Shown here one piece after another: positions 34,521 through 44,338 of a stretch of DNA of 64,000 nucleotides. The DNA is from Incurvaria masculella (lineage: Eukaryota; Arthropoda; Insecta; Lepidoptera; Incurvariidae), in assembly GCA_946894095.1 (NCBI GenBank), contig OX335645.2:19305001-19369000 (forward strand). The letters run 5' to 3'. The notes under the pieces are model-generated. The model was not told the origin of the DNA and ran no database searches. It saw nothing but the letters and a program-made list of their open reading frames with translations. The stretch's first letter is position 1. Each line of letters begins with the position of its first letter. The position numbers and the translations under genes are program-made.

Positions 34521-35038
34521 AATTCAGAAGCGGAAGAACGACGCAAATTGCGTAAGTACACGCCCTAGTTTCCTTGCATTAGTGTATTGAAATATTTGCC
34601 CGATCACACACTGTGTGATCATAATTTAAATTTAAAACTTAACATGTGTTGTGAATAATAATACCTACAATGCTTATTACTATGCAATGTTTGCTTGTTT
34701 TAACATCTATTACCTGGACTCGAGGAGAAATAACCTAACCAACAAAAATGTTGAAAAATGACATTCACTTGTTTTCGAATGTGGTTCCAAATTTAAAATA
34801 TCGCAGATGTCTTACCTAAATTCATCGAAGGGTTCGAGATTATTCGATAAATCTTTACTCTGTTGCGAATTAAGACTATATTTCCCTTTTGTTCTAAAAT
34901 TTAGTACTAGTTACTTAACAGTATAAAGAATTTAAAATAAAATGAGTGCCCTCATATGTCATGTTGGAAAGGTGATTTAAAATTAATATGTTATATTATG
35001 CTAATAATAATATTTTTGTGAGTTGCGAGGTTTTGACA

Positions 35039-36183
35039 ATGGATGAAAGGGATCGCAGTCATCGCTGCCTCGAGACCCCAAGTCAGGAAAGGTCCAGCCG
35101 GACGAGCGGGCGCAGCCGGGCGAGCGGGCGCAGCCGGTCGAGCGGGCGCAGCCGGGCGAGCGGGCGCAGCCGGGCGAGCGGGCGCAGCCGGGCGAGCGGG
35201 CGCAGCCGGGCGAACAGTCGCGGCCGCAGCGGCCGCCGCAGCCGCCGCAGCCGTCACAGCCGCAGTAGCAGGCGCAGCCGGAGCAGACGCCGCAGCCGTA
35301 GCCGATGGCGCAGCCGTTTGAGCAGACGCAGTCGTGGCCGCAGCCGTAGCCGACGCCGCAGCCGTGCGGACAAGCGCAGCCGTAGCCTGAGCCGCAGCCG
35401 GCGGCGCTTGCGGGATCGGGAGATGGCGTTGGAGCGGGAGCGTGAACGTGTTCGCGTGATGGAGTGCGAACTGCAGACGAAGCCTCGACGACAGCGCAAC
35501 CAGGAAGGAGGCTCGCGCGACGAGGGCTTGAGATGCGACATTTGCAACAAGCATCAGGAAACCGCCGCCGCTATGAGTGCCGGACGTCGTAATAGTTCAT
35601 GTAGTCCTGTTTTTTCTTCTAAAGAAATGGTACAAATTGTACAATCCATAAAAGAGGGTTTGGTATCCCAGACGCAACATGGCGTACATTCAAATAATAA
35701 GAATTTGAACTACAACAATATAATTCCCGATTTTAACCCTTCCACTAAGAATCAACGTATGGATGTATGGCTTAAAAAGGCTCTGTTTACGGATGGGACG
35801 AGAAAACGACTGTGCACTTTGCAATGTAGAAACTGCAAGGGCTGGCCAAGCTTTGGTATGAGAGTCTCAATTCAATATTAAATACTTGGGAGCAGTGGCA
35901 AGAAAAACTCATGGAAGCTTTTCCCAGTGAAAAGAACTATGGCCAGTCCTTGGAGGAGATGTTGAGACGAAAGAGTAGATTTCACGAGTCTATTGAAAAC
36001 TATTACTATGAGAAATTAGCACTACTAAATCAGTGTGGAATTATGAGCAAGCGGGCCGTTGACTGCATCATTCATGGGATCAGTGACAGGACAATGAGAT
36101 CCACTGCCCTGGCATTACGTTGCGTTGAGCCTGGTCAGCTGTTAAAATTCTTGTCGAGCAATGACAAGGAGCCAGTACCCTAA
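35039..36183 (+). pseudogene. Gag-like protein with Arg/Ser repeats, frame broken
   Basis: The frame from ATG 35039 runs 281 codons to a stop at 35879-35881. Residues about 15-130 are Arg/Ser/Gly dipeptide repeats (TSGRSRASGRSRSS type), then a charged helix (MALERERERVRVMECELQ). Next comes the start of a Gypsy Gag domain (DFNPSTKNQRMDVWLKKALF). Gag similarity then continues in a different frame (35911-36183, AFPSEKNYGQSLEEMLRRKS ... RAVDCIIHGISD), with a nonsense codon in the shifted frame near 35825. So a deletion-type frameshift near 35780 and at least one stop separate the halves. No CCHC zinc knuckle follows. Family knowledge: insect Gypsy Gags of this type have SR-rich N-termini. Either the copy is dead for Gag, or the family makes only the N-terminal RS protein. 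Confidence 0.7.
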
Positions 36184-36394
36184 CAAGAGTTTCACAGGGA
36201 CAGAAATATATATGTTTCCGAAGATAAATGACGATGATACTGACACAATGGATGATGCAAGCAATGGAGAAATTAATGAGATATAAATGTATTTGTTTAG
36301 TTGGTAATTTGTTACATTACATTATCTTAAATTTGATGAGAGTTGTATTTTGAAGTGATTCTGATTCTGATACCATGGTTTAAAAGCCCTTGAA

Positions 36395-37065
36395 AATATA
36401 TTTCGAGGCAAGTGTTTTTTTGTTTCAGATGGTTAAAAGTCCTCGAAAATGGATTTTGAGGCATTAGTTAAAAGTCCTTGAAAATTGATTTCAAGGCAAT
36501 GGTTAAAAGTCCTCGAAAATGGATTTTGAGGCATTGGTTAAAAGTCCTTGAAAATGGATTTCAAGGCAATGGTTAAAAGTCCTCGAAAATTGATTTTGAG
36601 GCATTGGTTAAAAGTCCTTGAAAATGGATTTCAAGGCAGTTGTTAAGAGTCCTCAAAAATGGATTTTGAGGAAATGGTTAAAAGTCTTTGAAAATGGATT
36701 TCAAGACAATAGCTAAAAGTCCTCGAAAATGGATTTTGAGGCATTGGTTATAAGTCCTTGAAAATGGATTTCAAGGCAATGGTTAAAAGTCCTCGAAAAT
36801 TGATTTTGAGGCATTGGTTAAAAGTCCTTGAAAATGGATTTCAAGGCAGTTGTTAAGAGTCCTCAAAAATGGATTTTGAGGAAATGGTTAAAAGTCTTTG
36901 AAAATGGATTTCAAGACAATAGCTAAAAGTCCTCGAAAATGGATTTTGAGGCAATGGTTAAAAGTCTTTGAAAATGGATTTCAAGAAAATGGTTAAAAGT
37001 GGTCAAAATGGATTTTGAGGAAATGATTAAAAATACACGAAAATGGATTTTGAGTAAATCTTTTT
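36395..37065 (+). repeat. 35-bp hairpin-forming tandem array
   Basis: About 19 units of 35 bp based on ggttaaaagtcct(c/t)gaaaa. Two unit types alternate: cctcgaaaatggattttgag and ccttgaaaatggatttcaag, each able to fold on itself. Unit order also repeats at 210 bp (six units), for example 36546-36755 versus 36756-36965. Lies between the Gag-like frame and the 3' LTR. Confidence 0.9.
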
Positions 37066-37477
37066 TTTAATAGATAAAAGACCTCTAAGACATGTTTTTG
37101 GAGGCAAATATTTCAAGTTTGAGACTCAAATGTGCTGACATTTTTTTTTAACAAACTAGTAAATATATGTTATTTTAGATATATATAGATATAATATTGT
37201 ATTGCTTGTGTCAAAATGTATATTTCTTTACTGTTAAGGGATACATGTACCAAGAGCATTAATAAATCTTGGATATTTTGTTTAAAATAATTTGAAAATA
37301 CATTCATTCAGAAGTTAATTGAATTAAGATAGAATAAAGATTTAACTGTAGATTTAAAAGCGCCCCAAACATGGTCAATATTTATAATATTTCTTGTGAA
37401 AGATGTCCTAATCAGCCGAGTGTAAGGTTACCACCTGGTACGTGTATGAGGACATACACGTTATCAGGATGGACGAG

Positions 37478-37724
37478 TGTAAGGTTTTACCTTGTTTTCT
37501 AAAGAAACGTTAGAAGTGATCGCATGCAATTTACCATATTTAAACATTGGCAACACAGAGAGAGAGAAAGAGAGAAAGCGCGGGAAAACGGACACATGGC
37601 TGAGGGGGTCGCTTTGGATGGATAGGTATTTGGTAAGAAAAGTGTAAAGTGATAATTAAACGACTATTACCTTGATTACAGCCTTGATAAGTTAAAGGGT
37701 GTTCATATTTCACGATATCCTTAT
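37478..37724 (+). repeat. 3' LTR
   Basis: Same 247 bp as the 5' LTR, with no difference seen; followed by the ACTTG target duplication (37725-37729). Confidence 0.9.
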
Positions 37725-37749
37725 ACTTGCAACTTGAAAATGCAACTTG

Positions 37750-38105
37750 AGATAGATGGCAAATACCACACAACTACCGTTATGATATTAGCTCAATACA
37801 CCGTATTAGGTGCCAGGACCTTCCCTATATGAGCACGTCTACACCGAACTGGATGAGAACACGAATATTTTCAAACATAGTTTCATCTCACCACCTAGTA
37901 GGGGAAGGGAACCTACAGTTTTACATGGGTTCTGAACCATGGAACCGCTCGCATTCGTAACGGAATGCACTTATCCAACTCAGAAAGAGAAAGAAAGTGG
38001 TGCATGACCAGGGCGAGGATTTGAACCCATAACCGCATGTACATAACAGCAAGCAAATCCTCTAACCACGAGTACACTTGAGACAAGTGAGAATTAAAAA
38101 AACGA
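37750..38105 (-). mobile_element. tRNA-derived SINE, reverse
   Basis: The minus strand has an A-box-like gtggttagagga and a clear B-box in gggttcaaatcctcgccc (38010-38030), then 'catgcaccactttctttctc', then the shared SINE tail (acctactaggtgg-type, ggaaggtcctggcac, agctaatatcataacggtag). It begins about 20 bases after the LTR element. The tail is the same family as in the 5S-headed SINEs although the head is tRNA-like. Confidence 0.7.
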
Positions 38106-38157
38106 ATAGAAAAGGGGGCAAAAAGCAACATTTTGAAAATATGTCACATGAAAGAAA

Positions 38158-38280
38158 ACATAACCTAACCCTAAGCTAACCTAACATAATCTCACTTAAC
38201 CTAACCTAACCTAAACTAGCCTAACCCTTGACCTAATATTTTCTCTCTTAACCTAACCATAACATCGTAAATTCATTGCT
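38158..38280 (-). repeat. Degenerate telomere-type (CCTAA)n tract
   Basis: cctaacctaacctaa and many near-matches (aacctaacc, taacctaac) over about 120 bases. Read on the minus strand this is TTAGG, the ancestral insect telomere unit. It is interstitial and heavily mutated. Confidence 0.55.
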
Positions 38281-39540
38281 TTCGTGCACCCTTCAAAAAA
38301 TACTATGAGTACTAAAATGTAATAAACTCCTCAAAATATATGAGTCTAAATTATCTGAGGTGAAAAGTGATACAAATAAAACCACATCAATTCAGGTGCA
38401 CATTTATTTCTATAAAATTTGGCTATAGCTTCTGTACATTTTTTTATTCTGATATTAATCTCATGGCTGAAAAGTTGATGGCCTATTACTGTTAACAATT
38501 TCAATACCTTTATGCATTATAAGAAATCAGTAGTAAAAAACTAAATACATACGCACATTCAACAACAGCCTGCCTGCATGCAGCCTGCTACATTAGCAGG
38601 CCTATTCTAGGTATTCCATGCTTAGTTATCCGAAATGGTCGAGAAAACAGCTTATATGGCGGTTGTCAAAGCGATTTTCTCGCCGACAAACCATGAATCA
38701 TTGAAATTACCTTACTCCGGAATCATTCCGTAGAGAAAATCGCTTTGCAGGACTAAGAGGTATCTATGTGTTGATGATTTCTTCAATTAACGAAAAATAA
38801 ATCTCAAGACAATAACGAAATTAACCATCACTGAAAGAAATTAATAAAGATTGCCAGAAGACTATGGTACATTTGGCCTACAAATTGATACAAAATTTCG
38901 ACATTTCAATCAAAGGTGGTGGTGAGTCAAGTGGTGAATTATAGATGTTAAATAAAGCCCTAGATGTTACGGTCAGAGAAACCATGCGAACAAAATTCTG
39001 AATAGAAACAGAGTCCTTGTTGAGAAATGGACACAGACGCCATTTTGTTCTAAATATATACAATCCATCGATTAGAGTTCCTATCCACGTATAAAATGCA
39101 TGTTTTAATATTTTGTCTCATACAACCACCCACCTCCATATCGTCAATGGTACAAACAGTATAAAAACAAAAGCTTAACATTCCCTCACTTCAAAATAAA
39201 TAACTAGCATAATTAACTCAATTATAACAACGTTTAAGGATTTCATCCTGCACTACCTCACTACATCACAATTATTAAATGAAAGATATTCCTCACTTTG
39301 TATTCTTATGTACTAAATTAAACACAATATCTAATAAATTCCTGAATTACAGTACAGATGCAATAATGTGGCGCACGAAAATAAAGCATTGATATAAATT
39401 ATTATTTGTATTTGTTATAAGCGGCATGTGTTGGTATGATCGCTCTGTTTTACTGAAACGTTGGATAAGTTGCGATTTTTTTTTGTTTTAATTATCAGTA
39501 TGTATATATGTAGCCATTTAATGAGACTTACAAAAGTTAT
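38281..39540. other. AT-rich gene-free stretch
   Basis: No supported coding. 38636-38760 contains 'gttgtcaaagcgattttctc' and a second 'agagaaaatcgctttgc', an imperfect inverted pair also echoed at 16681; probably an old MITE. Otherwise nothing recognised. Confidence 0.3.
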
Positions 39541-39544
39541 TTAA

Positions 39545-39793
39545 AAAACCGGCCAAGTGCGAGTCGGACTCGCACACGAAGGGTTCCGTACCATCGTATT
39601 AGATTCAACACAAAAATTTTTACCTAATTGTTGTTATAGCAGCAAAATAAATACACACTATGTGTAAATTGCAGCTCCCTACCTATTACGGTTAATAAGA
39701 TAAATCCCTGTGACAGACGAACGGACGGACGGACGGATAGCGGAGGCTTAGTGATAGGGCTCCGTTGAAACCCTTTGGGTACGGAACCCTAAA
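39545..39793 (+). mobile_element. Family A SINE-like repeat, full-length
   Basis: Head aaaccggccaagtgcgagtc, then ggttccgtaccatcg; middle ttgttatagcagcaaaataa; 3' GACG microsatellite and the terminal accctttgggtacggaaccc. Slightly shorter in the middle than the copies at 49408 and 51790. Confidence 0.85.
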
Positions 39794-39958
39794 AATGAAC
39801 TTATCAATGAAAAAAATTTTTTGTTCAGAATATAGTTATAGCTGCATTTACAGTAATATTGGTTTTCAGTTTTTCAAACCGTCAAAGAGATGTAATGATT
39901 TGATTAATTTATTCTAACTAATGCTATGAACGCGTTAGAAATGAACTGTGTTAGAAAT

Positions 39959-40002
39959 AGTTTTACGTTAACATCAAACTTTCTTGATGTTAACGTAAAA
40001 CT
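39959..40002. repeat. Perfect 19-bp hairpin
   Basis: agttttacgttaacatcaa, a six-base loop (actttc), then its exact complement. It is isolated, with no tract of T immediately after. Could be a MITE core or cruciform. Confidence 0.65.
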
Positions 40003-40430
40003 TGGACTCACTGGGACTAGGGCACCAGTTCAGTTCGGACGTGTTGCAAGTAGCAATTCTCAGTGCTCACCGTGCCGCATGCAAGGTCCAAAGGCTAGAG
40101 ATTTGCGCAAATATAAAATCTGGCTAGACTAGCGGCCGATAATTGCAACTAAGCAAGCCAATAAACGCTTAGTGGTACAGAGCCGTTGCCGAAAGATAGT
40201 CTAGAAAAAAGTCATTAATTTTTCAATATTATGAAAAATTTATATAAATTTTAATAATGATTTGTAGCTGTAGAAACAATATAAAAAGACTTAAAATATA
40301 ATCAGCACTGAATAATATGTCTATATGGGTTTTATGGATTGTTCATACTGGCACATTTTACCAAGTCCCAAAAACAGTGCATAGAAATAAATTACAATAT
40401 TAAATATTAGCAATTCAAATTTTACATAAG

Positions 40431-40576
40431 CCCTGTTACTAATAAACCCAGATCATCGCCTGAACAGTTATACAATGTTTTGTCCCTTTCTCTCGAAGTC
40501 GAAACTGTATGTCAATGCAAAGGACAAAACATTGTATAACTATTCAGACGATGAACAGCGTTTATTAGTAACAGGG
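40431..40576. mobile_element. 146-bp fold-back MITE
   Basis: ccctgttactaataaac ... gtttattagtaacaggg at the ends, and 'ttatacaatgttttgtcc' / 'ggacaaaacattgtataa' inside, so nearly the whole element pairs into one stem of about 55 bp. No coding. Confidence 0.8.
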
Positions 40577-41583
40577 AATGTAACTAACTATATTAGATTA
40601 GAAAAAATTGAATACATTGTACAGTGAACAAAAGTTAAGGACGGTTTTAATTTAATTTTCGAACTGGATATGGATTACACTGTCATACTAACCACATTAA
40701 CAAAGAATGCAGGTGTCATTCTATACAATGAAGCCATTTCCCCGGTTAGGTAGGCAAAGATGATTACGTCTCAGCATACATCCCTCGCTTCTTCTAGATA
40801 TCACACACCTCACGCAGGTGCACAACTGTCCATATTGTAAGTGTATCAACCGGTTCATTAAAGAGTGAGATTCATTAGAAAAAAATGGCCACATCTCTAT
40901 CCGTCTCCTTTGCACACAACATAAAAAAAATATAATAATCTATAGACCAGTGTGGTTTATTTGTAAGTTCTTCATCGTTAAGTTAATCGAATCCCTCAAA
41001 TCATCAATCGATGTAACTTTGTGACGTTTGACTAGTTAGCAGAAGTTTAGATGGCGGGTGACTCCGCACGCCGCCACTTGCCCTGATGATGGACCGCACG
41101 CGACAGTCCAGTCGGCCAACATGACCACGAAATTGTCTGTGGTAAGCCGAGTGATATACAATACTATTTAATTTCATTGAAAAATTAAATATCGATTTAT
41201 ACACTCGCATTGGCCGCTAAGGTCAGAGTATTACAATTCAAAAAGGATCGAACAAGACTGCTCGCTTATTCGAAGCTTAGTTTGGTTAAATAATTTTGCA
41301 AGCGAACATGTAAATAGGAATTCTCAAAGTTATATATATTGTAATTGTTGTTTGATGGCTACCTGTAGGAAATTCTGGCTACTAAACAACATTTTGGCAG
41401 CAAGATTCAAACACAAGATAACAACTTGATGTGACACAATAAACTAGAGAGAAAGAAATCTTCTTCGAGTTCTTTAGAGTTTGAGTATCATATAAAATTC
41501 ATTAGGTGCATACTCTATACCCAGCGCCAAACATCTAGTTAGCTCTGAAGTTGCCGCGCTTCGCGTGCCAATAACAGAAAACA

Positions 41584-41827
41584 GGGGGTCCATTCAGAGC
41601 AAGAGTGAGTTCGAGTTCGGGAGTGAGTTAACCTAAAAATAGCTGGGAAATATATTATTATTTAAATAACGGAACCATTATTTATACTTCCAACGGATTT
41701 ACGGGACAAACCAGATTTTTACCTAACTGTAATGATGTTCTAGAAGTGTGGAAACATTAACTATTTAAAAAAGTAAGTAGATATTTAGTGGCGAATTCGA
41801 ACTCACTCTTACTCTGAATGGACCCCC
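41584..41827. mobile_element. 244-bp MITE nested in the decayed transposon
   Basis: Ends gggggtccattcagag... and ...ctctgaatggaccccc; arms of about 35 bp (agagtgagttcga) with two mismatches. AT-rich centre, no coding. It lies just inside the left end of the element at 41520-42846. Confidence 0.8.
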
Positions 41828-42099
41828 GGGTATCAGCGGAATGAAGGCGGTGTCGGACGGGAGGGGACGGCAGCACACATCCCCTCTCACTCCGGCCCCG
41901 CACCGCGGAGCCTTGATTTTTGAGCGTGTGTGAGTACTCACTGTTCGTATGACACGCACACGTATGCATTCATAGCAGAAGTACAGTCTAATTAATTGTT
42001 ATTAGTATAGTAGTTTTATTGAGTTTCGTGATTCGTTTTGTTTTTGTAATTGTTATTGTTGTGTTACTATAATACTTCAACGGATTAACATTTTACGCT

Positions 42100-42570
42100 T
42101 GCAAGCAAGAAAAATCATCTTCAGCTTATACCAATTCATGCAAAAATAGTCGCGGTGCACTGTGGAGTCTCAACAGCAACTGTGCGCATTAATGCAGAAG
42201 CAAAGAAATCCGATCGTCTTGCAATATTTCGTCCGCCTGATAAGAATAGTTCTGAAAAATTAAAAATAACGGGAATTGATAACTTTGACCAAGGTCAACG
42301 TTGATGTGTGGACAATTTTCATAGCACGGAAAAATATTTTCCACCTGCTGTGAAGGGCATCTTAATCGAATTAAAGACAGAGTTTATTTTTAAGGTTCAG
42401 CTACAAGCCTTAGATGAATCCTAAAAGATCTAGGATTCCAGTGGAAAATAACAGAAGATCATATAAAGCTTCTGATCGAACAAACAAATAAACGCCAAAT
42501 AAATTCAGTTGTTGATGTCAATAACCACATAAATTGGAATATCAAGGCAATTCTTCCAGTTTTCTAAAAT
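42100..42570 (+). pseudogene. Transposase N-terminal remnant, multiply broken
   Basis: Fragments in different frames read AEAKKSDRLAIFRPPDKNSS, then GIDNFDQGQ, then FHSTEKYFPPAVKGILIELK, then a piece ending FQWKITEDHIKLLIEQTNKR. This order (KEAK..., 'DxFD', 'PT...L...LK', 'GF.WKK') is the helix-turn-helix N-terminal region of a transposase family common in insects, as I recall it. Stops and frameshifts interrupt it and no DDE catalytic domain follows. Confidence 0.55.
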
Positions 42571-42848
42571 CGGGAACGTCATTTATGGCAGGACTAAATT
42601 AAAATTTAATAAAACTGCAATGTTGAGTCTCTATTTTCGCACTTGAATTTTTTCATATACCTTTTCTAATTATTCTAATAAGCAATTTTCACAGTAAGCA
42701 AAATAAAGGCTGCTCATCAAATAATTAATCAGGATATACTAACAGAGTCGGTCAACTTTTTTACATACAAATTTTTACGCCTCACTGTACATCTGCGCAA
42801 CGCGTGGCGCGACAACTTAAGAGCTAACTAGATGTTTTGCGCAGCCTA

Positions 42849-44050
42849 TACAAAGGTGGTTGCTGGATACTACCCGAAATGAGTGTTAACTTCTTGCAAA
42901 TGCAACATATGCTGACCAAAAAAAAAACTAAGCATTGTGTATGTCTTTTTGCTAACAGTCCATTAGCTAACATAATTACGAGCCGCCATTTTTATTCCCA
43001 CTTTTAAATGAACCGGCCTCTACACAGGCAAAAACCGGTTCAAGATAACTTCTCAGGACAAAGCACGTGAGTAACACACCGGCCATAACTATATTTAGCT
43101 AAAAGCACTATTTTAAAAAACTTATGAGGAACAATAATAACTTAATTAAAAAAATTACCTTTGAACAATTCGACTATGTATTTCCCAACAGTGCATACTT
43201 AGTAGCTAGCAGTCAAAACAACAGTATATACATTAGTTATAGCAATGATTTAGTCAACATAATATAACAATGTAAACACTAACATATTTTTTATTTATTT
43301 GAGCTCAACAGATCAGGAAACCTTCCATTCTTGTAACAGAGACCATTCGATCAGACAATATCAGGACTTATGCAGGATAAAGTTCAGCCATGTAAAGAAA
43401 TCTTCTTCGATGGGATTCTATACGACTGTTATGCACCTGAAATTTAAATAAAAATGGCTGGTCATGGACCCTTCACATGTGCGTGTATAGTGGTAAACGC
43501 CTGTTGTTGCCAGGACCTTCCATTTATTTGAGCATGGCGACACTGAACTCTTCACACACTTTTGTTCAAGTAATTGGGAAGTACAATTTGGTAAATGTAT
43601 GAATATATTATTGTAACGTAGATTGTGATAGCAGTGGCATGTTAGCGTGTATATAGAGTTTTATCATTGTACAAATTTCCGCGGGTTTGATAGAATTGGT
43701 GGTGGCGGCGACGAATAGTAGATACAACGCGATTCAAATAAGAATAGGACGGGGCTCGTGACTAACTTCACTCGAATTCGTGGGAAAAAGTACGCGGCAA
43801 CACCGCGCCAAAGTACTGAAGTTTGTGAAGTGAAGTGAGGGTTTTAGCAATTTGACATTCAAAATGGTGGTGATCCTATCCTATTTTTATTTGAATCGCA
43901 TTGCATGTACTCGTATTTCGTACGCATAGGTTGTGTGCACGTTTCTATGCTTCTTAAAAATTAAACTACAGCCACAGCTGGCCTTGGAGTGGTGGCTGTG
44001 CTGAGAGACCAAATATATTCAGAAAAGATAAATCCACCTCACCTCTCGAA
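42849..44050. other. Gene-free stretch with MITE and SINE scraps
   Basis: 43490-43560 holds a scrap of the shared SINE tail (gttgccaggaccttccattt). A separate MITE is at 43726-43903. No coding. Confidence 0.35.
43726..43903. mobile_element. 178-bp MITE
   Basis: Ends caacgcgattcaaataagaa (left) and ttttatttgaatcgcattgc (right) form arms of about 25 bp; the centre has tacgcggcaacaccgcgcc. No coding. Confidence 0.7.
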
Positions 44051-44051
44051 A

Positions 44052-44250
44052 CCACGATCAGCGAGGTACCATACCAAAGCATATGCGGACCATCACTGAG
44101 CTATCGAGCTTGTTTAAATTACGTTTGAAGACTCCCAGGTTATAGGTTTGAGGAAATACACCCTCCGGCAGACAGTTCCATATGCTGGCAGTGCGGCAGA
44201 GAAATGCGTTTGAGAAACGGTTCGTTCTCAATAGCCTGATGTCAAAACTA
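44052..44250 (-). pseudogene. LINE reverse-transcriptase C-terminal fragment
   Basis: The minus strand reads DIRLLRTNRFSNAFLCRTAS, IWNCLPEGVFPQTYNLGVFK, RNLNKL and then a stop. The order 'R(T)xRFxNxFxxRTxxxWNxLPExVFP...YNLGxFK' is the usual tail of non-LTR retrotransposon polyproteins. It is 3'-truncated and immediately downstream of the Bmcp stop codon. Confidence 0.6.
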
Positions 44251-44338
44251 TTCCTATATTACCTCCAAATTGTGATCATTGCTTTAGCTGGCTGGTGTGC
44301 AGGGTGCGGGTGGGCTGTAGGTGGGCTGTGGGCTCGCA

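Larger units (their letters stand above)
34269..37729 (+). mobile_element. Young non-autonomous Gypsy-type LTR retrotransposon
   Basis: Two 247-bp LTRs (34274-34520 and 37478-37724) match throughout by eye, start TGTAAGG and end CCTTAT, and are flanked by the same five bases ACTTG, a Gypsy-range target duplication. The 3.0-kb interior has a Gag-like frame (35039-36183) and a 35-bp hairpin array (about 36400-37060), with no protease, reverse transcriptase or integrase. Matching LTRs imply recent insertion. The interior is far shorter than in autonomous elements, so movement would need proteins supplied in trans. The primer-binding site is not obvious after the 5' LTR. Confidence 0.9.
41520..42846 (+). 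mobile_element. Decayed DNA transposon, TA target, long inverted ends
   Basis: The left end (ccagcgccaaacatctagtt, agctctgaagttgccgcgc) is mirrored at the right end (gcgcgacaacttaagagcta, actagatgttttgcgcagcc), about 45 bp with some mismatches. TA flanks both sides (41518-41519, 42847-42848), as in the Tc1/mariner superfamily. The interior has a broken transposase N-terminal region (42100-42570) and a second MITE (41584-41827). Confidence 0.75.

Noticed and set aside
34991..35554. Long minus-strand Ala/Pro-rich frame opposite the RS-repeat Gag
   Set aside because: A mirror of the GC-rich Arg/Ser repeat on the plus strand; no splice or start context and only low-complexity sequence.
36395..37065. 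CRISPR array
   Set aside because: The 35-bp units are directly contiguous with no unique spacers, lie inside an LTR retrotransposon, and the genome is an insect.
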